NCBI GenBank assembly: GCA_030595795.1
Contig: JAUVCH010000030.1
Coordinates: forward strand, 1-36,495
Length of the DNA: 36,495 bases
DNA from: Gammaproteobacteria bacterium
GTDB lineage: Bacteria; Pseudomonadota; Gammaproteobacteria; GCA-001735895
Direction: 5' to 3'
Position numbers and translations under genes: made by a program. Of this stretch, positions 1 through 7,601 are shown one piece after another. The notes below the pieces were generated by a model, which was not told the origin of the DNA, did not search any database, and was given only the letters and a program-made list of their open reading frames with translations. Every line of letters begins with the position of its first letter. The first letter of the stretch is position 1.

Positions 1-2
1 AA

Positions 3-905
3 ATCATCGAGTCGGCAATCGATAAAGTAGACAAGGTTGATGCCATCCGTTTTGCCGAATATCGCTTCGACGACCAGATACTGGCATTGCAATGGGATCA
101 AAAGGAGTTTAGCAAACCGTCCCATCTCGAAATCAATCAACAGCAAACTGCAAGCGCAGACCCGAACTGGTTTTTCCTCAAATCCTCGAAAGCCGACTCT
201 AGCGCTGTCCTGCTCATCCATGGTTTTCTCGCTAGCCCAGCCGAGATGCGTAGTCTGGCGGAGCGCCTGCATAGCGATGGGCATCACGTACTTGGCGTAC
301 GCCTTAAAGGGCACGGCACTTCGCCCTGGGATTTACGTAGGCGCGACTGGGCAGACTGGCTAGCCTCAGTTAGTCGTGGTTTCGATATTATCAAAGCTTA
401 CAGCCAGTCGATTCATATTGTTGGCTTCTCTACCGGCGGATTACTGGCATTGTTACAGGCTGCGAATCACCCGCATAAAAAAATCATCAGCGTTAGCAGT
501 ATTTCTGCGCCGATTGATTTCATTGATAAAAACATGCGATTTGTACCCTTGCTGCATCATGCCAACCGAATCGTACGTTGGGTAGCTTCTGAAGGACTTA
601 TACCATTTCGCCCGAATGAGCCTGAACATCCCGAAGTGAATTATCAGCACGTTCCGGTTCGGGCCCTGTATCAACTGCAATTGCTAGTCGAAGAAGTAAT
701 GGCCCAACCGCTTAAAATTAACGCCAGGGTTAACCTGTATCAGTCAGATCAGGATCCTGTCGTCGAACCTTCGAGCGTCGAAAAACTCTATCAACAGGTA
801 GATGCCGAGCAGAAGACCAAAATATTGATTCATGCGGATCGGCACGGAGTGGTGTATGAAAACCTCGATCAAATTCAGGAGAAAGTTTGCGCTAGTATCC
901 GGTAG
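3..905 (+). CDS. Alpha/beta hydrolase, 5'-truncated by window edge
   Basis: The reading frame is open from base 3, so the N-terminus lies outside the window; the in-frame TTG at 87 is not needed as a start. The protein shows the alpha/beta hydrolase pattern of carboxylesterase or monoacylglycerol-lipase types: an oxyanion-hole segment LLIHGFLASPAEM, a nucleophile elbow GFSTGG with the catalytic Ser, a late acid in YQSDQDPVV and a C-terminal His in ADRHGVV. It probably cleaves an ester or lipid in the cytoplasm; no signal peptide can be judged. The missing N-terminal part may carry another domain. Substrate unknown; fold call is firm. Confidence 0.8.
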   Translation: MIESAIDKVDKVDAIRFAEYRFDDQILALQWDQKEFSKPSHLEINQQQTASADPNWFFLKSSKADSSAVLLIHGFLASPAEMRSLAERLHSDGHHVLGVRLKGHGTSPWDLRRRDWADWLASVSRGFDIIKAYSQSIHIVGFSTGGLLALLQAANHPHKKIISVSSISAPIDFIDKNMRFVPLLHHANRIVRWVASEGLIPFRPNEPEHPEVNYQHVPVRALYQLQLLVEEVMAQPLKINARVNLYQSDQDPVVEPSSVEKLYQQVDAEQKTKILIHADRHGVVYENLDQIQEKVCASIR

Positions 906-1050
906 AAATTGCGTTAGTGTCGTTTGTAGTGAATGATGGGAGTGTTGATAAAGCGGTCGTTCGCTGTGATTGGGCGTAGGTCTCTGGTCGATCCTGAGCT
1001 GCCGTTGACGCCTTTATAACCGGCAGTTTTCCGTCCGGTTGCTTGCCTTG

Positions 1051-1839
1051 TTAAGCGGGCTCATAATTGACCCAACTTATGGAATAATCTGTTTCGCTTT
1101 CTATTGTGGTGACAGCTTCTTTGCCTACTCCCAAAAACCCAATGTCAATCGGATTAGTTGCTAGCGGATTATGTACAAGGATATATCTGCTGCCGTTTTT
1201 TTCAGCCCTGTTACAGCAGTCGGAACAGGAATATAGTACCGCACTAATCCCTGAATAATCAGGATTGAGGAACATGTCCATAGGGACGTCAGAGCCATTT
1301 TTCTTAGTCACCGCCTCCTTGTAGTGGTAACCGCCGCCAACAATACCTCCTGACTCTCGGTCAAGCTCCACATACTGACTTCCTATTGAGAGAACGGAAC
1401 TGACTATTCTTGGCATAGGAAGCTCTGAGATCGCACCGGGAATTTGAGAACTGTCGAGTGCAATTATATAGGGGGCATTATTTTTGATAATTCCACTCTC
1501 GATATAGCCAAGATATTTTCTATGCTTTTCTTCAATAGCGGCGGTATATCTGAGTGTAATAAGATCGCTATCAATGGATTGGGCTATACCAGTAACAATT
1601 TCTGGCACCCTGTCTGTGCTGTTTTCATTACCCTGAGTTGGAGATATTGCTTCTATCCATATTGAATTCTCCACTCTAATATCAGGGCCAGGCTTTAGAC
1701 ACGCAACTTCCTTTCCGAGTTCCAATAAGATGCATGTAAGATCCATTTCCCAAAATCGTGCACTGAAATCCCTTTGTATTTCAGTGACAAAATGCTCGTC
1801 AGCATATGGCTCATATATCTTCCATAGATCAAGACACAG
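1051..1839 (-). CDS. Conserved hypothetical protein, start codon missing (possible pseudogene)
   Basis: The first ATG is at 1746 (231 codons), but the same frame stays open upstream to a TAA at 1842-1840. Those 31 extra codons read like real protein (LWKIYEPYADEHFVTEIQRD) and run straight into RFWEMDL, so the natural N-terminus is about 30 residues longer. No ATG, GTG or TTG exists in that extension; an ATG at 1850 lies in another frame, so a one-base indel near 1840-1850 would explain the loss. The motif GPDIRV followed by IWIEA resembles a degenerate PD-(D/E)XK nuclease core, but the Lys position is Ala; this is inference only. Function unknown. It lies beside the transposase and the broken toxin gene in an accessory pocket. 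Confidence 0.5.
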   Translation of the reverse strand: MCLDLWKIYEPYADEHFVTEIQRDFSARFWEMDLTCILLELGKEVACLKPGPDIRVENSIWIEAISPTQGNENSTDRVPEIVTGIAQSIDSDLITLRYTAAIEEKHRKYLGYIESGIIKNNAPYIIALDSSQIPGAISELPMPRIVSSVLSIGSQYVELDRESGGIVGGGYHYKEAVTKKNGSDVPMDMFLNPDYSGISAVLYSCSDCCNRAEKNGSRYILVHNPLATNPIDIGFLGVGKEAVTTIESETDYSISWVNYEPA

Positions 1840-1948
1840 TTATCGGGCATGGATCATCATGGAAGTGTCAGAATCTCTGACATTCCTGTAAATTCGACTA
1901 CTTGCAGTGTTATTGTTGAATAGTTTCATGTATTCGCTTAACAGTACC

Positions 1949-1977
1949 GTAGGATGCGGTAAGGTACGAACCGCATC
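1949..1977 (+). repeat. REP sequence, left copy
   Basis: GTAG tetranucleotide (1949-1952) followed by an imperfect hairpin with 8-bp arms GATGCGGT (1953-1960) and ACCGCATC (1970-1977) around a 9-base loop. GTAG plus a short palindrome is the known design of REP elements. It begins 7 bases after the transposase stop and is the inverted counterpart of the copy at 2546-2574, differing at two loop positions. Confidence 0.8.
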
Positions 1978-1984
1978 ACTCGCG

Positions 1985-2515
1985 TTATTCTCCATAATTG
2001 CTCGACTCATCGATATCGCAGGCCCAATCCAAAGGGTAGACGCCTTGATCTACATGCTTATGAAAGCTGGAGTACGGCCAATCTTTAACCTGTTTTGTCC
2101 AGCCGTGTTTTACCGGATTCCAGTAAATATAATCGATATGGCGAGCATAGTCTTCTTCGTCTCTGATTAAATGTTCCCAATAACGTCGTTGCCATATCCC
2201 TCGCTCTCCGCGTTTAAGCCGACTATCCGAGCGGCGCTCTGTCTTTGGAATTGCTCGGGAGAAAGCGGCTTTGATCAACCCCCAACGAGAGCTAAAGTCC
2301 GTGTCGTCATGCGGCAGGGTCCAAATACAATGTAAATGCTCCGGCAAGACGGTAATAGCATTTATCTCAAATGGGTGGTCGTTTTTAACTTTACGGAATG
2401 CATTTCTCAGGGTGTCGATATTATCCGTTAGAATGCTATTTCCTTTACGTTGAGCGCAGTTTACTGTGAAGAAATAGGTTGCTCCTGGGATCCTGGCTCT
2501 ACGATATTCCGTCAT
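1985..2515 (-). CDS. REP-associated tyrosine transposase (RAYT, IS200-like Y1 family)
   Basis: A 176-residue single-strand HUH transposase. The metal-binding HxH motif is at residues 60-62 (PEHLHCIW), and the C-terminal DYIYWNPVKHG block (about 128-138) carries the tyrosines among which the nucleophile should lie. Length and motifs fit the domesticated RAYT class, which mobilises or processes REP sequences, rather than a complete IS200 insertion sequence. Support comes from context: two inverted 29-bp REP copies lie 7 bp after the stop and 30 bp before the start. The frame looks intact, so it may be active. No partner TnpB is present. Confidence 0.9.
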   Translation of the reverse strand: MTEYRRARIPGATYFFTVNCAQRKGNSILTDNIDTLRNAFRKVKNDHPFEINAITVLPEHLHCIWTLPHDDTDFSSRWGLIKAAFSRAIPKTERRSDSRLKRGERGIWQRRYWEHLIRDEEDYARHIDYIYWNPVKHGWTKQVKDWPYSSFHKHVDQGVYPLDWACDIDESSNYGE

Positions 2516-2545
2516 TTATTTGGTGTTGGGTTGTTTTTCTCGATC

Positions 2546-2574
2546 GATGCGGTTCGTGCCTCACCGCATCCTAC
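2546..2574 (-). repeat. REP sequence, right copy (inverted)
   Basis: Reverse complement of the left REP: on the minus strand GTAG (2574-2571) is followed by GATGCGGT, a 9-base loop and ACCGCATC. Together with the left copy it frames the transposase gene head to head, as in RAYT/REP loci. Only two of 29 positions differ between the copies. Confidence 0.8.
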
Positions 2575-2586
2575 GATCTGTTGTTG

Positions 2587-2790
2587 CTATTGCCACTTTA
2601 AGTCTTTATGTGATTGCGCGCAGTCTCTTAAATAAAGATTAATGAGACTTTGGTATGGTATGCCCTTGTCATCAGATAGACCTTTAAAGTAATCAATCGT
2701 ATCTTCATCAAGTCTGATAGTAACTTGCTTCTTTAGTTTTTTAGCGTAGGGATTTTTTTCTGAATTCGAAAAATCGTAATTATCACGCAT
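2587..2790 (-). CDS. CopG/BrnA-type ribbon-helix-helix antitoxin
   Basis: A 67-residue basic protein starting MRDNYDFSNSEKNPYAKKLK. The core KKQVTIRLDEDTIDYFKGL followed by GIPYQSLINLYLRDC is the CopG/RHH antitoxin pattern usually paired with BrnT toxins; it would bind DNA as a dimer, autoregulate the operon and neutralise the toxin. The start at 2790 is preferred over the ATG at 2805 because AGGA lies about 8 bases upstream of it and because the ATG overlaps the end of the toxin frame, the normal BrnT-antitoxin arrangement. Upstream only a toxin remnant is left, so this is an orphan antitoxin. Confidence 0.75.
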   Translation of the reverse strand: MRDNYDFSNSEKNPYAKKLKKQVTIRLDEDTIDYFKGLSDDKGIPYQSLINLYLRDCAQSHKDLKWQ

Positions 2791-2899
2791 GTCGATAATC
2801 CTCATAAGTTTTACGTTCTGGTTTATCTGCTTTACAGGCAGAAATAATACGGACAGATTCTTCTGTTCTTACGCAATGGCAAGCAACCAATAATTGTAA
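2783..2899 (-). pseudogene. BrnT toxin remnant (C-terminal ~38 codons)
   Basis: Directly upstream of and overlapping the antitoxin start, a frame open from after a TAG (2902-2900) to TGA (2785-2783) encodes a peptide containing LLVACHCVRTEE and VRIISACKADKPERKTYE. This matches the C-terminal strand and helix of BrnT ribonuclease toxins, whose hallmark is RIISAR(K)A...ER..YE. The N-terminal two thirds of BrnT (about 55-60 residues) is not found in any frame up to the nudix gene. The toxin has therefore been removed by deletion while its antitoxin frame survived. Confidence 0.65.
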
Positions 2900-2990
2900 C
2901 TACAATGTAAATATAGTCAAGTGCGCATGATCTGCTGGGTTTAGTTCAACAGCTGATTATGTGACACCCAAGAATATTGGCTAAACGATT

Positions 2991-3554
2991 TTACAACTCA
3001 GTAAATATTTCGACTTCACGATTCGGCAAGCGATTAAATCTAGCTTGATGAACCTTGCCGGAATCAACACCGTGCTCGAAGAATAATTCCAGGCAATGTT
3101 TCACCACCGGGAATGCCATTTCATCCCAGGGAATCTGATCTTGTGTAAATAAACCGACGTCGAGGCTCTCTATTCCAGCAGAGATTTTCTCGGATAATAA
3201 TTCACCGTAAAACATCAAATAAACCTGCGAAATATACGGCATACTAAAAACACCAAACAGGCTCAGGTGTCCGGGTTCCGCATTGGCTTCTTCGATCGAC
3301 TCGCGTGCCGCAGCCTGGTGCACCGACTCATTATTTTCCATAAATCCAGCGGGTAAAGTCCACAGGCCATAACAGGGCTCAATCGCTCTTTTACACAACA
3401 ACACCTTGTCTTCCCAGGTGAGAATCGCTCCTGCTACATTATTGGGGTTTTGGTAATGCACGATATCACAGGCATCGCAGACAAAACGCTCGCGATTATC
3501 ACCCGCTGGAACGCGTAAGCTCACGGCCTGACCGCACTGGCTGCAATAATTCAT
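2991..3554 (-). CDS. NUDIX hydrolase with N-terminal zinc ribbon
   Basis: The protein (187 aa) begins with a zinc ribbon, CSQCG ... CDACD (residues 4-29), like the one in NudC and related NUDIX enzymes. The Nudix box follows at about 73-95: GFMENNE, then RESIEE, keeping the metal-binding glutamates of GX5EX7REUXEE although the final Gly is replaced by Asn. It should hydrolyse a nucleoside diphosphate linked to another group, possibly ADP-ribose or NADH; the substrate is not readable. It is the last gene of the ispF-nagZ operon; its ATG overlaps the phosphorylase stop by four bases. Confidence 0.85.
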   Translation of the reverse strand: MNYCSQCGQAVSLRVPAGDNRERFVCDACDIVHYQNPNNVAGAILTWEDKVLLCKRAIEPCYGLWTLPAGFMENNESVHQAAARESIEEANAEPGHLSLFGVFSMPYISQVYLMFYGELLSEKISAGIESLDVGLFTQDQIPWDEMAFPVVKHCLELFFEHGVDSGKVHQARFNRLPNREVEIFTEL

Positions 3555-4303
3555 ATTTTGACCTGGGACAATGTATCTGAAACCAACTGGCGGATATTAT
3601 CGACGCCCTGCCTGAGCACTGTTGTTATCTCTTCCATCGTGATTGCTTTATCTCCGATACCGGCGCACCAGTTAACCACCAGTACAATCGAAGCGTATTC
3701 AATGTCGAGCTCTCTTGCGAGCGCGGCTTCGGGCATACCGGTCATGCCGACAATGCTACAACCGTCCATCTTCAATTTCTTTATTTCAGCGGCGGTTTCA
3801 AGCCGGGGGCCATTGGTACAGCCATAAGTGCCACCATCGATAAGATCGCTATGGCTTTTTCTGGCTGCTCGTATAATCGCTTCTCTAAGCGTCTGACTAT
3901 ACGGCTGAGTAAAATCGATATGCTCGACTTCGCCACTCTCTCCATCGAAGAAGCTATGCTCTCGATTGCTGGTATAGTCGATGATTTGGTCGGGCAAACC
4001 CAGTGCCAGAGGCCCGTATCGCGAGTCTATCCCTCCGACAGCATTGGCGGCAATAATATGGGTAATGTCAATATTTTTCAGCGCCCACAGGTTCGCGCGA
4101 TAGTTAATTTTATGCGGTGGCACCTGATGCGATGCACCGTGCCGGGGCAGGAATGCAACCCGGTGGCCCTGCCAAAGGCCAATTTGCAATTCGGTCGATG
4201 TGTCCCCGTAGGGCGTCTGTAATTTCTCCGCGCTTTCGATCTGAAACTGTTCGTCAAGTGTATAAAGACCGCTTCCGCCAATAACAGCATAGAGGTCTGC
4301 CAC
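3551..4303 (-). CDS. S-methyl-5'-thioinosine / 5'-methylthioadenosine phosphorylase
   Basis: A 250-residue purine nucleoside phosphorylase of the MTAP/MTIP family. Visible motifs: VIGGSGLY at the N-terminus, PRHGASH with PPHKINYRANLWAL (phosphate and nucleoside binding), ANAVGGID, TNGPRLETAAEI and GMTGMPEAALA. A frame extends to 4402, but it lies inside hpt. The GTG at 4303 is chosen because it overlaps the hpt TAG (TAGTG) and gives the family length. The neighbour hpt favours the methylthioinosine form known from Pseudomonas: methylthioinosine plus phosphate gives hypoxanthine and methylthioribose-1-phosphate, and Hpt recycles the base. MTAP activity on methylthioadenosine remains possible. 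Confidence 0.85.
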   Translation of the reverse strand: MADLYAVIGGSGLYTLDEQFQIESAEKLQTPYGDTSTELQIGLWQGHRVAFLPRHGASHQVPPHKINYRANLWALKNIDITHIIAANAVGGIDSRYGPLALGLPDQIIDYTSNREHSFFDGESGEVEHIDFTQPYSQTLREAIIRAARKSHSDLIDGGTYGCTNGPRLETAAEIKKLKMDGCSIVGMTGMPEAALARELDIEYASIVLVVNWCAGIGDKAITMEEITTVLRQGVDNIRQLVSDTLSQVKI

Positions 4304-4860
4304 TATTCGGTTACCTTTTCGTCGATAGTGTAAATACTGGAGAGATTGCGAAAGTGGCTGTTCAGATCCATACCAGCACCATAGACATAGCAATCGCCAC
4401 ATTCGAGACCGACGTAATCGGGCTGGATATCGGCCTTCTTGCGCTCGTGCGTTTTGCGTATTAGAAAAACACTCTGGCAGGACTTAGCACCGTGTTTTAT
4501 GCAGTAAGAACGGACTTCTTCGAGGGTATAGCCCTGATCGAAAATATCATCGATGATGAGCACATTGCGGTCACGAATTTCGTTTTGCGGATAGGCCTTC
4601 CAGAGCACGTCTTTGCCAAGCGTCTTCAACCGGTAACGCGTAGCATGGACATAATCGACCGTGAGTGGAAACTCCCAGTGACGCATTAATTGCCCGGTTA
4701 AATACAGACCACCATTCATCACGCCTAGCACCAGTGGGAAATCATCTTTACAATCGACTGCCACCCTGGCTGCCAGGCTGGCTATACTTGCTTCAACCGC
4801 CTCGGCATCGAATAGCACTGCAGCATCGTGATGGATTTCCTGAGCTCTTTTGAGTTGCAT
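4303..4860 (-). CDS. hpt: Hypoxanthine-guanine phosphoribosyltransferase
   Basis: A 185-residue type I phosphoribosyltransferase. The PRPP-binding loop VLIIDDIFDQGYTL is at residues 100-113, and GVMNGGLYLTGQL (46-58) matches the phosphate-binding loop of this class. It joins hypoxanthine or guanine with PRPP to form IMP or GMP in the cytoplasm. It starts four bases after the mscS stop and overlaps the phosphorylase start by one base, so the two salvage enzymes are translationally coupled. Hypoxanthine preference is inferred from the neighbour. Confidence 0.88.
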   Translation of the reverse strand: MQLKRAQEIHHDAAVLFDAEAVEASIASLAARVAVDCKDDFPLVLGVMNGGLYLTGQLMRHWEFPLTVDYVHATRYRLKTLGKDVLWKAYPQNEIRDRNVLIIDDIFDQGYTLEEVRSYCIKHGAKSCQSVFLIRKTHERKKADIQPDYVGLECGDCYVYGAGMDLNSHFRNLSSIYTIDEKVTE

Positions 4861-4864
4861 CGGA

Positions 4865-5950
4865 TTAAGTTCTCGAATTCTCTACGGTTATCGGGTCAGC
4901 CAGATGCAAGGTCGAGGTTGGGAAGGCTATTTCGGCTCCATGACGTTGAATGATTTCGGCTACTCTAAGCATGACATCCTGTTTAATGGTATGAAATTCT
5001 ACCCATTTGGTAGTTTTGGTAAAGGTATAGATAAAAAAGTCTAACGAGCTATCGGAAAAGGCATTGAAATTAACCATCATGGTTTGCCCGCTATCGATAG
5101 CCTCGTGCTCCAACAACATGGCTTTCACCTCATCGACTATCTTGTCCATGCTCGCGATATCGGTGTAGCGTAATCCAATGGTTTCATAAATTCGTCGATT
5201 CGCCATCCGTGAGGGATTTTCCACCACGATATTGGTAAATATCGAGTTGGGCACATACATGGGTTGCGATTCAAAATTTCGAATGACGGTGAGACGCCAG
5301 CCGATTTTTTCGACTGTACCTTCGATGGCTCTATCGGGGGAGCGTATCCAGTCACCGATGGCAAATGGCCGGTCGAGATAAATAATTAAACCACCGAAAA
5401 AGTTAGCGAGTAAATCTTTCGCCGCAAAGCCCACTGCTATGCCTCCGACACCGCCCATTGCTAACACTCCGGAAATACTAAATCCCATAGTCTGGAGCAT
5501 AACCAGTACCGAGGTAATGATTACCGCCAGGCGTACCAGTTTACTGATGGCCTCGGCCGTATGCCGGTCGACCTGATCGGAATTTTGCGATATCTCCTGC
5601 TCGGCACCACGGATGAATGCCAGGATAAACCAGGTAAGACACACCAGCACGCCAACATTACGAATCGAATCACTAATGGCAAAAATCGGTGATTGAGTTT
5701 CGGCGTAAATAATACTCGCCGCAAAATCGAGCCCTACCAGCCAGACTATCCAGCCCAGAGGTCGGCTCATCGCCTGCACAACAATATCATCCCAGTTGGT
5801 GCTAGTACTGGTGAGTTTCAACACCATCCGTTTGAGAAATCGCTTGATGAAAAAGTTAGTGAACACCGTGATCAAAACCACGATAAAAACCTGAACAGTC
5901 CATAACCATTCCCGGTCAATTCCGGGAATCCACTTCTCTAGTTCAAACAT
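4865..5950 (-). CDS. Mechanosensitive ion channel, MscS family
   Basis: A 361-residue inner-membrane protein. Hydrophobic helices are visible at about 17-38, 68-88 and 97-115, then the pore helix region with the Gly/Ala-rich stretch GGVGGIAVGFAAKDLLANF and IIYLDRPFAIGDWI, the signature of MscS (TM3 and the start of the beta domain). The C-terminal part forms the cytoplasmic cage. It releases solutes on hypo-osmotic shock. The ATG overlaps the nagZ stop (TAATG). Its place between wall recycling and purine salvage genes looks like operon conservation rather than a shared pathway. Confidence 0.88.
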   Translation of the reverse strand: MFELEKWIPGIDREWLWTVQVFIVVLITVFTNFFIKRFLKRMVLKLTSTSTNWDDIVVQAMSRPLGWIVWLVGLDFAASIIYAETQSPIFAISDSIRNVGVLVCLTWFILAFIRGAEQEISQNSDQVDRHTAEAISKLVRLAVIITSVLVMLQTMGFSISGVLAMGGVGGIAVGFAAKDLLANFFGGLIIYLDRPFAIGDWIRSPDRAIEGTVEKIGWRLTVIRNFESQPMYVPNSIFTNIVVENPSRMANRRIYETIGLRYTDIASMDKIVDEVKAMLLEHEAIDSGQTMMVNFNAFSDSSLDFFIYTFTKTTKWVEFHTIKQDVMLRVAEIIQRHGAEIAFPTSTLHLADPITVENSRT

Positions 5951-7008
5951 TATTCGAAAAAGTCCTCGCTATCAGTCGACTGAACCTGTTGATTGAAATC
6001 ATTTAACACTTTCACCGCCTGCTGCCAGGCGCGGGATTCAAACAGCCTGGCCGAATCTTTCGGTGGTCGGCCATGCATGCGGATCATGCGAATCCTCGAA
6101 GCCGGGTTATCGTAATCACCCAGGGAATCGAGTACTTCGTCGGCACCGTCAGAATTGTTACAGACCAGTAAGACATCACAGCCTGCCTGTAATGCCAGGC
6201 GCGCTCGGTCGCTATACCCGCCAACCGATTCGGCACCACTCATACTCAAATCGTCGCTAAAGACTAAGCCATCGAAACCGAGTCGTTGGCGTAATATTTC
6301 CTCTATCCAACGGCTGGAATAACCAGCGGCGACCTCATCGACCTGTTCGTAGATGACATGCGCCATCATGATACCGCTGAGATGTGTCGCGATTACCCGC
6401 CGAAAAGGAATGAGATCCAGTGCTTCTATGTCTTCGAAACTACGACGATCAAAAGGCATCACATGGTGTGAATCACCTGCTACTGAGCCATGGCCAGGGA
6501 AATGCTTGCCCACTGCTTCCATACCGGCCTTGCGCATACCACGCACCCAGGCGTTAGCGAGTCGGGTAATAGTTTCAGGATTACGGTGGAAAGCACGATC
6601 ACCAATCACCTGACTCACCGGGTCACCTATGTCCAGCACCGGCGCGAAACTGACATCGACACCGTAATGTAATAGCTCAGCAGCCATTACCCAGGCGATG
6701 GTGCCGGCGCATTCAATCGCTTTACCGGAATCCTGGTCGTACATTTCACCGAGGCCCGCCATCGGCGGAATTTTTTCGAAGCCTTCTCGAAAGCGCTGTA
6801 CTCTACCACCCTCCTGATCTACCGCTACTACCAGTCGAGGCATTCGTAAACTATGTATCTCTTCGACCAGCGCCTTTAACTGCGAGGGCGATTGGTAATT
6901 TCGGCTAAATAAAATCACAGCACCCACCTGAGGATGCATGAGTCGCTTTCGGTCACTGTCATCGAGTGCAAGTCCCGCAATATCGAGCATTACCGGCCCT
7001 AAATTCAT
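5950..7008 (-). CDS. nagZ: Beta-N-acetylhexosaminidase NagZ (GH3)
   Basis: A 352-residue glycoside hydrolase family 3 enzyme without signal peptide, as expected for cytoplasmic NagZ. It shows [11 protein letters not shown] (63-73), the family signature KHFPGHG (168-174) followed by GDSHH (acid/base loop), and the nucleophile region LVFSDDLSM with Asp252. It removes N-acetylglucosamine from anhydromuropeptides during peptidoglycan recycling. The start overlaps the ispF stop (ATGA), and its stop overlaps mscS, so translation is coupled along the operon. Confidence 0.93.
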   Translation of the reverse strand: MNLGPVMLDIAGLALDDSDRKRLMHPQVGAVILFSRNYQSPSQLKALVEEIHSLRMPRLVVAVDQEGGRVQRFREGFEKIPPMAGLGEMYDQDSGKAIECAGTIAWVMAAELLHYGVDVSFAPVLDIGDPVSQVIGDRAFHRNPETITRLANAWVRGMRKAGMEAVGKHFPGHGSVAGDSHHVMPFDRRSFEDIEALDLIPFRRVIATHLSGIMMAHVIYEQVDEVAAGYSSRWIEEILRQRLGFDGLVFSDDLSMSGAESVGGYSDRARLALQAGCDVLLVCNNSDGADEVLDSLGDYDNPASRIRMIRMHGRPPKDSARLFESRAWQQAVKVLNDFNQQVQSTDSEDFFE

Positions 7009-7490
7009 TGCTGCTTCTCCAGTAGCACTACAGCATGCACAGCGATACCTTCTTCACGCCCCGTGAAACCGAGTTTCTCGGTGGTAGTCGCTTTAATGTT
7101 GATTTGATCTGCTTGAGTGTCTAAATCTTCTGCCAGTCTTTGCTTCATATCAATCAGGTGGGGCGCCATTTTGGGTGCCTGTGCCACGATTGTAATATCC
7201 GCGTTACCCAGACGATAGCCATCTTCGCCCATGATCGTTTTGATGTGACGCAGGAATTCTCGACTGTCGCGACCTCGGTGTGCTGCATCGGTATCCGGGA
7301 ATAGTCCACCGATATCACCTCGCGCCAGTGCGCCGAGTAAGGCATCGCAGAGAGCGTGGATCAAAACATCGCCATCGGAGTGCGCGATGAAGGCTTTATC
7401 GGCGGGTATGCGAACGCCACCCAAGACCAGTCCATCACCTTCTGTGAGCGCATGCACGTCGTAACCCTGACCGATCCTGATATTACCCAT
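7005..7490 (-). CDS. ispF: 2-C-methyl-D-erythritol 2,4-cyclodiphosphate synthase IspF
   Basis: A 161-residue protein with the IspF hallmarks: [10 protein letters not shown] at the N-terminus (metal ligands Asp11 and His13), [26 protein letters not shown] and the C-terminal [15 protein letters not shown]. It makes 2-C-methyl-D-erythritol 2,4-cyclodiphosphate in the MEP isoprenoid pathway. In many gammaproteobacteria it follows ispD; here it opens an operon leading into nagZ, and no ispD is seen. A small hairpin with T-run lies between it and ctaA. Confidence 0.95.
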   Translation of the reverse strand: MGNIRIGQGYDVHALTEGDGLVLGGVRIPADKAFIAHSDGDVLIHALCDALLGALARGDIGGLFPDTDAAHRGRDSREFLRHIKTIMGEDGYRLGNADITIVAQAPKMAPHLIDMKQRLAEDLDTQADQINIKATTTEKLGFTGREEGIAVHAVVLLEKQQ

Positions 7491-7519
7491 TATTTTTCAC
7501 CAGGTGTTCCTGCTTCCTG

Positions 7520-7541
7520 AAAAACCGTATCTTTCGATACG
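7520..7541 (-). terminator. Weak intrinsic terminator after ctaA
   Basis: On the minus strand a 6-bp stem CGTATC/GATACG closed by a GAAA tetraloop (7541-7526) is followed by GTTTTT. It sits 60 bases after the ctaA stop and 30 bases before the ispF start, where an operon boundary is expected. The stem is short, so termination may be partial. Confidence 0.4.
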
Positions 7542-7601
7542 CCTATTGTAAGTGACCTGTACTACCTGTCGATTACTGATTTCAATTAATTTATTGAAAA
7601 C

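Noticed and set aside
4304..4402. Longer start for the phosphorylase
   Set aside because: The added 33 residues lie inside hpt; the GTG overlapping the hpt stop gives the family N-terminus VIGGSGLY.
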